Shown here piece after piece: positions 1 to 11,700 of a DNA stretch of 49,916 nt (positions within the stretch are counted from its first letter, which is position 1; every line of letters starts with the position of its first letter). The stretch lies in the NCBI GenBank assembly GCA_034687125.1, contig JAQGBZ010000427.1:1-49916 (forward strand), given 5' to 3'. A program made the position numbers and the translations under genes. Origin of the DNA: Neelides folsomi (Eukaryota; Arthropoda; Collembola; Neelipleona; Neelidae). Below the pieces are notes generated by a model. That model saw only the letters and a program-made list of their open reading frames with translations. It was not told where the DNA came from and made no database searches.

Positions 1-136
1 TTAGAAAAATTGGTTAAACACTAAAAGAGATACGAGCTGATTAAAAAAAGAAAGATACTTATGGTCCTCCCTGTATATGATGTGTATTATATCTGTGAAT
101 CATACCACCTACGAATTAACTTTTTTGGTCTATTAG

Positions 137-1301
137 GATCCGGGACATTGAAATGTATCATCGTCACCGGGAGTCTGTTGATGAATATGGCGACGGAGCG
201 TGGAATGGATATGAGACTCGGACGAGCTCCACCAACATTCCCAAACTGCCTCAACTGTAATCCTACTCATAAATCCTCCACAGAAATAATCATTACTTAT
301 GACACGACCCGGAGCTATTACATTACACTTAAATTCAACTTTTTCAATTTCGAACCTATTTCCTACTAACTCCCATTCTGCAACCCAAATCCGATTTTTT
401 CATCAAAATCTCAACTAAAAATGAATTTTTTTTAGATACAAAAGCATTTACTCGAGTAAAGTGCAAGAGGAAATGATCGCCAAAAGCTCAAATTATTCCA
501 CAATGGGTCCTCCATCTCATTCTGTCGTTTCTCCCCCACATGCCCGATATCTCAAACGACATTCGGGAGCTGGGAAACCCAAATGGCTCACGAACAAATT
601 ACCGCCCATCATCTCCAGCTCTCCGTATGACAACTCCCATTGGAGGACACAGAAGAAGTATAGCGAAAATGAAAGAGCCACCAGAGAAGTTCAACAATGC
701 CAATATTGTCCACCGATGGTTCAAGATTATGACTTTGACTCTCCATACGAAGCAGAACCACAACAGTAATAATAGTAAAATAATAACACACAATCAATTG
801 TATTTTAGAAATACTAAATTTTAAAACTAAATGAATGTTAATTTTCATATTTCAAAATTAAGAGCCAAATCTCTCCCCTTTTCCTATGGACGGATTAATG
901 GAGGAGCCCGAGACTTTTTGAAAGAAAACATCTTGAGAGTAATGAGGACACCGGCAAAAATGCGAGATCGATCCCATCATGTAATTGATTCCGCAAAAGG
1001 AACGAGAGTTGAGAGGCCAATTCCAACATATTACAATAAACAAGTAATTCAATGTTCTGTTTCATTATAAAATATTTTATTTCCAATTATGATATATCAC
1101 AGAATTTTGAATTATTTTTAGTGAAAACATATTCACTTTATAAACATTTTTACGATTTCATGATATTATATATAATTGGCATGATATAATTTTACTAACT
1201 GAGGGTACATGTGATTCCAGGATTATGGCCAAATGCCTCGTTACATCTCGAAAAGGAGATCTGAGTCTTGGAGCAGTGGATGGGAGGATGATGAGGAATG
1301 A
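137..1301 (+). CDS. ENKUR: Enkurin, 3' part of gene (5' exons lie outside the window)
   Basis: Enkurin is a calmodulin-binding adaptor of cilia and sperm flagella. Four exons fit by phase: 137-256, 436-624, 863-1043 and 1221-1301, ending at TGA 1299-1301. Exon 2 carries the YKSIYSSKVQEEM and TMGPPSHSVVSP blocks, which resemble the N-terminal half of vertebrate enkurins (as I remember them). Exon 3 has DFLKENILRVM and a basic stretch. The exon 3/4 junction gives IPTYYNKQDYGQMPRYISKR, the conserved 'VPKYxxKxDYGxxPxYxxKR' box. The start codon and first exons are upstream of the window. The stop falls where the family continues with its enkurin/IQ region, so the product is C-terminally truncated, or the locus is decaying. 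Exon 2 can also be read through its weak donor to a stop at 767-769. Family assignment is by remembered motifs, so moderate certainty. Confidence 0.72.
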
Positions 1302-1378
1302 AGTAAGACATTTCTTATATACACTCATCATTCCACAATCCATCCGCATCAAATATAGGCATTCCCTCCTCCGTGTAG

Positions 1379-1466
1379 GACTTCTGAAGCGTGGGCGGCG
1401 TGTCTGGCTCAGCTAAGGCAAAAGGAAACAAAAACTTGGGAGTCAATGAGGGGAATCGAGAAATGA
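1379..1466 (+). pseudogene. Possible stranded last exon of enkurin
   Basis: A good acceptor (CCGTGTAG) precedes 28 in-frame codons ending in TGA 1464-1466, beginning TSEAWAACLAQLRQKE. This resembles the family segment around 'SDEE...LQGLKKNWEEV' that follows the conserved KR box. A strong donor, GAA|GTAAGA at 1303/1304, lies just after the TGA of the preceding exon. The two would join by splicing, but the upstream frame already has a stop and the phases differ by one base. This suggests a recent one-base loss or an assembly indel. Inference. Confidence 0.4.
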
Positions 1467-2014
1467 CATCACTCTGAGCCCAACTAATATACAAAACTAC
1501 CTATTCCATATGTAATACTTTCATATAAAAAACATGATATTTATTGAAAATAAAGTTTTTTTATGAGCAAATAAATTGACCCATGGCTCTACGAATAGAC
1601 ACAGCCGTCTAGACTTATCTAACTATATTTAGAAACTTTTATATTAGTTATTTTCTTTATAATGAATTATCATCTAAAAGCAAGATTAGTCAAATCCTTC
1701 CATACATAATTATTATTGCATATTGTACTAAAATTTCATATCAACTATATATGATTTATAACTATATACTATTATATATTTATCTAATATAAGTAATTTA
1801 ATATTAATATAGATCTATCTCATCTCATATAATACAAAGTTAGTAAAAACTTGCTTTTAAAGGTTAATTGTTATTTACACTGTTTATAGTTAATGTTAGG
1901 ATAGAAGGGTATAAATTATAAATAAATACAACTTGTAAATACTAATTACAAATACTATTGGTCCAAACCCAAAGTGTTAGTTTTTAGTTAGTATATATTT
2001 GAACATACGAACTG
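1467..2014. other. Convergent intergenic spacer
   Basis: AT-rich sequence between the 3' ends of the enkurin gene (+) and the SET gene (-). Poly(A)-like AATAAA words are present, for example near 1547. I see no coding exon or repeat family in it. Confidence 0.6.
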
Positions 2015-3297
2015 TTACGAACTTGAGGCGTTATTTTCATTATATAAGTCTTCCCTAGTCGGAACATGGAAAAAATTATAATCCATTTTGATTTCTTCTC
2101 CGACAGCGATGTTTCGCTTGGCATAAACTAAAACAACTTTCCGACTATCTTTGAATCGCGTGACGAGCGAATGAACATTGGCATGCTAAAACAGAAAAAT
2201 AAATTAATAACAATGAAATAGAAATGAATATGGTAGGATTTTGAGGAATTTGATTTTGTTGAATTTTTAAAAATTGAATTTACTGGATGTCCATGACCGT
2301 GACGAATGAATCGAGAGCAATTGCCATTAATGGTTGCGTCGATGAACTGAATTTTCCTTGGTTGATTCAGCCTTAAAAAGATCCCCGCATTTCCATACAT
2401 TTTTTTACGAAGCTTGAATTCCGTTAGGTCAACCAACTTTAAAAAACAGAAAAATGATAACATTTACTTTTAAAATTGAAATATCTTCAAATTAGTCAAA
2501 TTACATCTCCAGCATATTGGACAACGATTTCTCCTTTGGGGATTAACGCTCCTGTGATCACGGCACGCTCTCCTGAATCCATCTTTAATATGCTCAAACG
2601 TCGATCGCCGCAATGTGCAGTCAATTCTAATCGAATTGCTGGGTTGTCGTAAATCCTCAAGGCGCAACTATAAATATTAAATAAATATTAGTAAAAACTA
2701 TAATTAAATAAATTGTGCATTTTATTTAATTCAATTAACATTATTTTTTAATTAATCAAAGATTTCAATTAAATAAACATGAAAATATTTGTTATTTATA
2801 AGGGTGAAATTATTTCAATCCTCACAGATCAACGAAGTCAACGGGATCTCCTTTCTTTTTGTGAATTGCTTCAACGTGTAATTTGAAAGGTTCATAATGA
2901 GGAAATCGCTCTTTGCAGATGCTACAAGCATAAATGAGCTGCTCAGTCCTTGCCAATGGTTTCTGAATAACTTCTGTTGATGGAAGCTCAAATGACAGAG
3001 GTGAGACGTCAAGCTCGTCCATGAAGGACCGAGGCGACGGAGCGTAAGAAGTTATAGAGGAAGCCAGCGATTCATTATCTGAATTCGGTTCAGAACAATG
3101 TAAATCATTGTCAAAGCAGAAATCCTCAGGATCGATACGCTAAATAATCAAAATTGGGAATTTTTTAAAAATTGGAAAAATTCTTTTTATTTTATTTATA
3201 AATTAATTCTAAATAATTAAAGTATAAAGCTTACATCTTTATAATTTTCGCTTTCAGTGGTTTTTAAAAGAGCCGAGGGCTTCTTCCTTTTTGGCAT
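2015..3297 (-). CDS. C2H2 zinc-finger plus SET-domain protein, divergent
   Basis: Five exons join in frame to 287 residues: 3297-3235, 3139-2826, 2667-2505, 2436-2284 and 2185-2015. The start MPKRKKPS is basic, like a nuclear signal. A C2H2 finger (C93, C96, H109, H114) sits mid-protein. The C-terminal half is a SET fold: GERAVITGALIPKGEIVVQY at 158-177, then FIDATINGNCSRFI at 211-224, and VGEEIKMDYNF near 259-269, resembling Set1/MLL/PRDM-type histone lysine methyltransferases. The cofactor motif RFINHSCxPN is changed to RFIRHGHGHPHAN, losing the Asn that contacts S-adenosylmethionine, and the usual Tyr of 'TYDY' is Met. Either activity is lost or the protein is a reader or scaffold. No post-SET cysteines are seen. 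Domain class is secure; the substrate is unknown. It is head-to-head with the LigB pseudogene. Confidence 0.82.
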
Positions 3298-3969
3298 CAC
3301 GAAATCACGATGAGCTTTGACCCAAAGCAAGAGGCTGATTACACGACTTGACACTTTCAGATATTACGATCTCATCAATTCATTGTCAGATTAAGTGTGA
3401 TAATTCGGTCAATTGATAGATATTAATAATATTAGTTCCAATATTAAAAGTTTACTTAGATTTTAATCTTTTCACCGGCCTATTCAATACTTCGATGACT
3501 TCGATCGTTAAAAAATAGCTATTTATTATATTTTAAATCTCTCTAAATATTCAATAAATAAGTTATAAAGTTCAATAAATTATAAATCCAGAATTCAATA
3601 ATCTTATCACCAAATAAGAAAAATTAATTATTATAAATAATATGACATGTTAATGATAATAAAACCTTAATAAAATCCTTTCGCGCTCACTCACTTTCAG
3701 TCCGCGCTCTTTTCTTCTCCGTGTGTGTATTCGTATTCCGCTTGCGTATCATGGAGCTTGAATGATATATTAAGTTAAAGTTGAATGAGTGGAATCTCAC
3801 AAACAAGAACCACGACCGACCCGGTCGAGCTCGACCACAACAATACTTATACTCAAAATCCCATAAAGTCGCCAACAATTAGTTAATTGTTGATCATATA
3901 TTTAATTTTTTGATATAATAGAAATCAGTAAATAATTTAACCATTTTATAAGTAATAATAATAAAAACA
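3298..3969. other. Divergent spacer, probable promoter region of the SET gene
   Basis: About 670 bp between two head-to-head starts. A less AT-rich patch around 3680-3860 contains CG dinucleotides and could be a promoter core. Open frames in it show no protein-like composition. Confidence 0.45.
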
Positions 3970-5174
3970 ATGCCGCTCGTAAGTGCATTTATATTTCCTC
4001 ATGGCTCAATAACTCTCAACCCGGTTGTAACCAATTTTGACAAAGGACCCTGCAATTACCCAGGAGTGTCCCAAAGAGAGTCAATTAAACTCAATGAGGC
4101 TTTTTCAGACAAGCCACCAAGCTTGTTAAGTCCAAACCCGATCTCATTATATTTTCTACTCCATGTGGATTACGACTAAGAAATTCATTCGTATTTGTTA
4201 GGAATTCTAAGGTACTCTAATCACATTTAAAATCCTTAAAAAAATTAATTACATTTAAATCCAGTTATGCAATAACAATTCGATAATTTTTTTAAATGAT
4301 TTTTTAAAATGTTATAGGTAAAGGGAAATATAGGCGATATCAAGAGATAATTTTCGAGCGGAGGCTGTGATTGATGAAGAAACTACTCGACATCTTGTCT
4401 CATACTCACATTTGGGTTAGTATATTTAATTATTTTATAAATATTAAATTCATTAGAATTTCTAATTTAATTTATATTTTGGCTCATTTTGAATAAAAAT
4501 GGAAAGTAAATTAAAACATTAATTCAATTTAATTTTTAGCGATCCAACCAAAGGTCCATTACCGCTTCGATGGAGTGAAGTGAATCCTTTATGGTTCATA
4601 ACATCATAACTGAAGCTGCAAAAGACTGTGACTTGTCAGTCCCTCTAATAATTCTTCTCGGCATGTGAATGAATCCCGGAGAGAAGCAAAGACAAATTCC
4701 CGAATTGCCCACTCTTGGAAATTCCATAGGAGACTTCATTCATGTCTTAAAGATAAACGAGTATCAATTATCATAAGCTGTGAATTATCTCAATATCATT
4801 CTCCGGACAAAAGCTCACCATTTACCTTCTTCGAGCTTGCCAAATCTTTCGACTCCCAAGTGGTCAAATGGGCTAAAATCGATCTTCGCAATGGAGACAA
4901 GCGGTGTTGGGATGAGAGTGAAATTGCTCTTTTGAACGAGGCCGGAAGTATTGTTGATGAAATTGGGTGTTGCGGATTTCCTGGTTGCTTTCTCCTCCAT
5001 GGGATTCTTAAGAAGGTGATTGAGAAGAATAGCACAATTTTCATTAGATCTATTTATGAACATTATTTCGGTATGTTGGTCAGTGGGTGGATTTCAGTTC
5101 AAATTCCTAGATCTAAGCATAATCGGAAAGAAAATGGACAAAAAGAGGTGAAAGGCTTTTGGGAAGTTGAATAA
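3970..5174 (+). pseudogene. LigB-type class III extradiol dioxygenase-like pseudogene
   Basis: Fragments in different frames line up with one protein of the LigB (class III extradiol ring-cleavage dioxygenase subunit B) family found in many invertebrates. They are MPLVSAFIFPHGSITLNPVV at 3970, KPDLIIFSTPCGLRL after a shift near 4098, then GNIGDIK in an exon starting at 4318, then AEAVIDEETTRHLVSY after a shift near 4348. PLPLRWSEVNPLWFI follows in an exon from about 4541, and IPELPTLGNSIGDFI and later VSIIISCELSQYH, CGFPGCFLLHGIL and YFGMLVSG complete it. At least four frame breaks and a stop interrupt it, while introns and order are kept. The metal/catalytic region that usually reads SGDLAHTH is SCELSQYH. 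It is therefore a decayed copy and not expected to make an enzyme. Surrounding genes are intact, so sequencing error alone is a weaker explanation. Confidence 0.75.
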
Positions 5175-6347
5175 TTCAAAGAATTAATAGTTTATATAAA
5201 AATTTCAAAATGAAAGGTTCAGAGATGTAACTTTAAATATTTTTCAATTTAAATATTTAAGCTTTCAATTTCTACAAGAAACTTGTTATACCATAATTGT
5301 AATTTCAATCACATGTTATTCCTTTTACCTTCAAACCTACAAATATGTTTGCAATTATGCAACATATATAATATTATGCAACATATATAATAATATGTTT
5401 TTTGACGTCAATTTTTTATTTATTGTTCAGTTGATTTAATTAGATAATTTACCCTTTTAAAATGAATCAAAGTTTGTAATATACATAAATAATAGCGACT
5501 CTGTATTATTGAAACTTGTGAGTGAAATTACTTTATGATATATGCATAAATTATATTGTTTCAGAATTTTGATATGATTTTTAGATTAGTATACAAATAT
5601 GAATTATGTTTGTCAATAAGTACAAATTAAGATCGGCCTATTGAGATCAAATGTTCTGTGTATTATGTATTTTCTCTAAATATGTTGTGTTAAAATTATA
5701 ATCGACGTTTGTATTATAATGTTTCTTTATAATTTTCCGATAATCTTTGATTAAAATTGACCTTTAGCTCAAGAGCAACACAATGATGAGATGATTATTT
5801 TTCATATCTTAATTAAACAGCATTCCCAATACATTCATGCCGTCCTTATCTCAATGGAGCAATGTCAACTTTAATCTTCATTACGCCTTAGTTTTAATTC
5901 ACATTTGAAAACCGTATCACAATTCATAGAGTACTAAATACATACTATTAGTCAATTATCATAATATTATTTTAAATATAATGCGTAGTAGAAATTTTAA
6001 ACTTATTTAGTCGTGCTGTGTAGTAGTTCGTGAAGAGAGGAAACAGCAACATTAACATTATTTATAATATTAAATTATTTATTATTTAAGAAGTTTATTC
6101 AATTTATCTTCAACAGAAATATCGATTATTTTTACCCGTTCTTCACACTTTTGAGGAGTTGTAATTATAAACATTAAGTTTGTTATATTCAATAATTTTA
6201 AAGTTTTAGCTTTTTTTTCGCTTTTATTTGTAAGTTGACCGATCAAGTTTACTCTCCACAGGTGTCAAAAATGAACTTGAGATTAGTTTTATCATTGATT
6301 GTTAACTAATTCCCTTTTAACAAATTACACAACATAGCATTTGAAAA
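5175..6347. other. Intergenic spacer
   Basis: Strongly AT-rich, with no exon-like stretch recognised. It holds the short tandem duplication at 5354-5391. The last 100-200 bp must include the 5' end of the downstream four-pass membrane protein gene. Confidence 0.5.
5354..5391. repeat. Perfect 2 x 19 bp tandem duplication
   Basis: The unit ATTATGCAACATATATAAT occurs twice with no gap (5354-5372 and 5373-5391). Simple local duplication; no function inferred. Confidence 0.9.
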
Positions 6348-7221
6348 ATGCTGACGTACTTTTCAACTAAACCTGGAATAAGTAAATTCATCACAATTGT
6401 AAGTGAAAGATTACTTAAAATTAATTGCTTAATTGAATTTAAATGTTTTCAATAAAATACATAAATGCTAATACGCTGTTTGGATAATTATTAGCTATTG
6501 GGCGTTATCCTCTCCATCCTTTCGGCATTGGGCCACTATGACTCAGTTATCCGAAAAGAAGAGAAAAATGGAATTGATTTTGATTTTTGGAAATCGGGGA
6601 TGGAATTGATGCTCATTGTCTCTGCCGTCATTTTCCTAATCTTATCGTTTATTTCCTTTACGCTTTTCATTCTTCTTCTTGCAGAAGAACACATACTCAA
6701 GACCATCAATAAGATCATTGTAATTAATTATAAATAAAATATTATTTTAATGAAATTATAACTTATAACTTAAATGCAATGATTTTAAAAAATTAGAGTA
6801 AATATCCCTATTTTAATTCAGATCCAATTAATGAGTTGATTTTATATAGGACGCCGTTTACCACATTATAGCTGGACTCATCCTAGTGACAGGAGGAATT
6901 TTAATGATCATTTCTACTGCTGTTGTAAAATCAAACCAAGATGAAATTAAAACTCCCAATAACTCACCTATGGTTCTTCAAGACTTTGGACTTAAGATGT
7001 GTGCAGGGGTAAGAAAATTATTATCAAATCTATGTAGCCTTTATTTATCATATTATTATCTATTTATAAGAAGATTTTATTTTCCTTCACAGACGTTTGG
7101 AATTCTCAATGGAGGAATTTACCTAATCACCAGTGGATTAATTTTCACTACACATGAATTGGAAAGCGTCTTTAGTGGATCAAATCAATCAAGAAATAAT
7201 CTCTTTGAAAGCAATGCCTAA
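6348..7221 (+). CDS. Four-pass (MARVEL-like) membrane protein
   Basis: Four exons give 187 residues: 6348-6398, 6495-6719, 6850-7008 and 7093-7221. The first exon was found by its ATG and strong donor ATT|GTAAGTG, joining in phase to LLGVILSILSALGHYD. Four hydrophobic segments are visible: FITILLGVILSILSAL at about 14-29; LMLIVSAVIFLILSFISFTL within about 52-80; a third from VYHIIAGLILVTGG to the following IIST; and FGILNGGIYLITSGLIF near the C-terminus. Size and topology fit MARVEL/CLDN-like tetraspan proteins of arthropods, but there is no Cys-rich large loop as in true tetraspanins. The C-terminal tail is short and polar. Exact family and role are not recognised. Exon structure is well supported. 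Confidence 0.75.
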
Positions 7222-8782
7222 CAGTCTAAATACAGCGGTCTTTATTGTCAAGTTAGATTATTTATAACATTTATAAGTTTATATTTAAAAAAAATTAAGT
7301 TAGTAGACAGTCATATCACCGACCTATTTATGAAATTGGAATTGTCTGAAAATTACAAAATAATTGAAACAAACGTTGTGCATGAATTGAGAAATAATTT
7401 ATTAAGCTTTTCAAATTAATCCTCATTACAAAGAATTTTTTTTAAAATAAAGTTACATAGAAAGCTTGACCATTTATATTCATGTTTTTATATTAGATGA
7501 AGTTGAAAATTCTTGATATTGATATTTGGTATATTAATATATGTAATTACTTAAATACCTTAATTTATCTTTGTTTTAATATTTAGATAGATAATATTAT
7601 ATTCGTGCTTGAATTTTAAAATGAACAATTAACGAGATGGCTCATATATAGTAAATTAGATAATAATAAAAGGAACTTCATAATACTGCACCAAATGAAA
7701 ATAATAAGATATAATATTTATAAATGATCAATTACAGCGCAATTATCGTCATCTTACAAAGTCAGATGAAAACACATTTTGGAAATTTGAAAGGTACATT
7801 TACACAGTTGCAATTTATGCTTTAAAATCTAAATATAATTTACAATTAAACAAATTAAGGTAATAATTAACAATATAATGTTTTTGTAATTGAAAGTCAG
7901 ACGTTTCAGTCTCTTGTCTCACTACATGTCAATTTCAAACGAATTATAAAGAATTTTCAGGGATGTATTATCAATTAAACGTACAATCCAATTACTAATT
8001 TCCTTGTTACATTTCAAATAAACATTAATTATCTCAATATTATATTTAGAACCTTATAGTGAGATGTTCCGATATTTTGAATATATTGTATTTTACAGAT
8101 ATTACTATAAATATACAACATCTAGAGTAGATATTTAATTTAATGTAATTTTCAATAATTATCTCATCTTTTTTAGGAATATTTACCATTTAAAGTGGTT
8201 TGTGAACCATAATCACGAATAAAGAAAGGTACAAGAGTTAATTCACATTTTCGATAAGTTTTATTTAAATTTACTTTATACACTTTTTTTTCTATATAGA
8301 ATATTATATAATAACCCATGCGAGTTGAGTGGACTATTAATATTATATAGAAATGTGCAACGTAATTTAACCTAATTAGAAAATACATGAATGGTGTTGA
8401 ATTCTAACCTTGATACATGTAATATACAAACCTCTTGTATCATATATTAAGATTAATACAATACATGTACAACTTAACTTTATGAATCTACAGATATAAT
8501 ATGTGATATATGGTATTTATATTATTGTTAATTACAAATAAATACAATTCTTTTAAATTTATTTCACATTTTCACTTTTGAAAACTTTTGATAACAGTTG
8601 ATATTTTGTTAAGTATTTATGTATTTGAGGTAAAGCACAATATGTACCTAGACGTACTGTAGTATGTATGAACATTGTTTTAATCCCCACATAATGGAGG
8701 TATTTTGAATGAAATTTAAGTACTAAATCGCAATTAAAACATCCTATTTAAACATTTCCTTTCAAGAGCTAAATATTTCTCG
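7222..8782. other. Convergent intergenic spacer
   Basis: 1.56 kb of AT-rich DNA between the stop of the tetraspan gene and the stop of follistatin. It presumably contains both 3' UTRs. No further gene or repeat recognised. Confidence 0.55.
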
Positions 8783-11700
8783 TTAGTTAATGGAGAATCC
8801 CGAATTGTTGAAACTACTTCCATTTCCTATCATGAGATTCTTCATTTGGAGAGATTCGCAGTCTCCAAAGTGTTTCGTGTCGAGAGCAATTCCACCACGA
8901 CATCCTTCCATTTTCATCTTACACCAAGATTTGTAAGTCCGATTGTCCGTTCCTAAATAATTAATTAATATAATTTAACATTTTCCCTAATTAATTCTAA
9001 TTTGAAGAAAAGCATAAATAAACAAATTAACCTTAAATATCAAGATAGACATTAAAATTGACTACATGACTAAAGTTGTTATTAAAATTTGAATTATTGT
9101 TTTTTACCACAAATAGGTCCAATATCGTTCCCAGTTTTATGATTGCAAATCCCGTAACCGCAATAGACACACCGCGCCCGCCCAGTCAACGGTTCATGTA
9201 AACAAACGCGGTCATCGTCGCATTTCACGTCCGAACAACTCGCTCCTTCTGTGACCAAAGCCAATTAAAACTTTTCCAACTGCCTAATAAGCCCATTGAG
9301 ACAATTAAGAGATCATTAAAACCAGGGCGTTACTTTTACAAGGGCCTTTATACGCTAAAGGAATCGCTCGCCCTTTGGTGCACGCCGCTTCTCGCAAATG
9401 ACACATCGTTGGATAAGTTTCTCCATCTGCTCCACAAACACGCCGCCCTTTCCTCACAGGATTCGTCCAACGACATTTCTTCCGTCGGCACGACACACAA
9501 TGAGGAATTGAATTTTGATCCAGTAAACAACGCCTTTTTGCTGGACATGTAATCTTCCCACATTTTACTAAAAAAATTAAAGAATGCTTCCATAAAATAA
9601 ATTAAAAATTCCAATTTCATTAAATAAATTAAAAAATACAATTTCATTAAATAAATTAAAAATTACATTTGCAAGGGGAATAATATGCGACTGTTAATGT
9701 CGACGAATTGATTCTACATGCTCTCTTGAGAAGTCGACAAACCGACTTGTAAGTTTTCCCATCTGACCCACAAACTCCGACTTCAGTGAATCGTTTCTTC
9801 ATAATCCCATGAGTCAAGCGATATGCAGTGCAATTTGGTGCACAGACACATTTAGGACCTTCGGGCCGAACGGCACATTTGTAACCCTCGCCACAATCAA
9901 CGCCTTCGCATCCATCTGGAAATTTATTTATTTATTAAATTCAAACTTATGGGTTAAATTTAATAATAAGTATGAATTTTGGTATTATAAAAAGAATTTT
10001 AAAAATGGAATAAAATGAGAAAAATTAAAATTTTGTTCAATAACTCTAAAACTGTTGACTTGATTAAGAAAAAATTATGAATTACAACTTTTAAATACAA
10101 TTGTTTAACCACCTTGACATTTGGAGCAAGGAACTCCTCCTTGTAGCTGAGAGTAGAAGAAGAAAGAAGGGGAGAGATGAGTGTCAGAGAAATAAGTGAT
10201 GGTTCCAGGAAATCCGCAACATTTTTCGCGACTCACTTCCATCTCGATCAAAGACCCGCAAAGACCATTGGAGTTACGGCGAATCCAGCAATTCCCACCT
10301 TCAAGAAAACGATCACTTCATAAATCTTTTGTTTATGATACGCTATTTAGACGTTAATTAATAAGGAATTCTCCCTCATTACCCCTAGTGGGATTTCTCC
10401 TTCGTTTAAACATTCACATCCTCCATCATTTATTATTCAAAAATCATTATTGTCTAAAAAAGGAATATATTAATTAGAGGATTGAAGAATTCCAAACGTT
10501 TATTGAATGTTGTCTGACAAATGAGCAAAAAAACGTTTATTTTTCTCAATCGTGAGGGAATGAATTGGCATTTTTGGCAGGTTGGAAAAGGGGTTGGGTT
10601 CACCATGTCCTACCTCAATCTCTTGCCCCTTATAAATAGGCTTTTAGAATCAACTATGTATTATCTCCTGTGTGGTATTTCTTTTCAAGGGCATTTGGTG
10701 GGGGATTATGGGAAAGAACAACGATCTCATTCCTCCGTCATTTGCTGCTCCTTGGCCAAAAACTCATTCAAGTCTCCACCACTCTCACACGTATGTACAC
10801 GCCTTTTAATTTATGGACCATGTAATGCTGCAATTACACTCCCCACACAGTCAACGATATTTATATGTGGACTTGTTCAAAAACCATTTATTCCCTGATA
10901 GATTGCCCATTGCCAATATGGAATCACAAATTCAGTCACAAAGACCAAACTCACGATTGGAATTTCCAACCAAGAAGGAACAATGCAAAAACTGGAATAT
11001 ACTGGAAAATTACAATATATATAAGTAATAAGTCATACATATACAATACAATACACATATAATGCAGTAATATAATAATTCTGTATTGAGTATTGTATAC
11101 AATACATTTTCCTTATAAAAGTTATTCATACTTAATATATTATTTAAAATATAATTCCCATACAGTATTATGTTATGGTAAGTGTGTGTTACATCGCTAC
11201 ATGAAATATTGATATAAAATATTATTTATAGTCTTAAAGCAAGAAGGGTTACAAAAACTTATTTGTTCCTCATTTTCAATACTAAGCCGCTCTTGTCATA
11301 TTTTACATATTGCAAACTCATTTTCAATTTATTGGTGTACAACCAGATGCTCCTTTATCTTAAGTAAAAAAAACCTTATCGGCAAATTGAAAAAAAATAG
11401 TTGGCAAAAATGAATGGGAATTACGTAACATATTGTAGGATTGTTGTATTCAATTTAATATATTTATGCAAATATCCCCTTTTTATCAAGATCCGCTGAG
11501 AACTTTACCAGCACGTTTTGGGGAATAGAAATTTAATATCATGGACAAAATCAGCGCGGTTTGATTTATTGTGTGAATTTATGAATATAATGGGTGATTT
11601 AATTACCCAGAGTCTGTATAGGATATATTAGTACAAAATAAATGCACATATTTAAATACAAAGCTAAAAGTCGCCCATGTTTAGATCGTATGATTTTTAT

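Noticed and set aside
10521..10898. 125-codon frame in follistatin intron 1
   Set aside because: No family signal and no good ATG context; long frames of this size are expected by chance over 8.6 kb.
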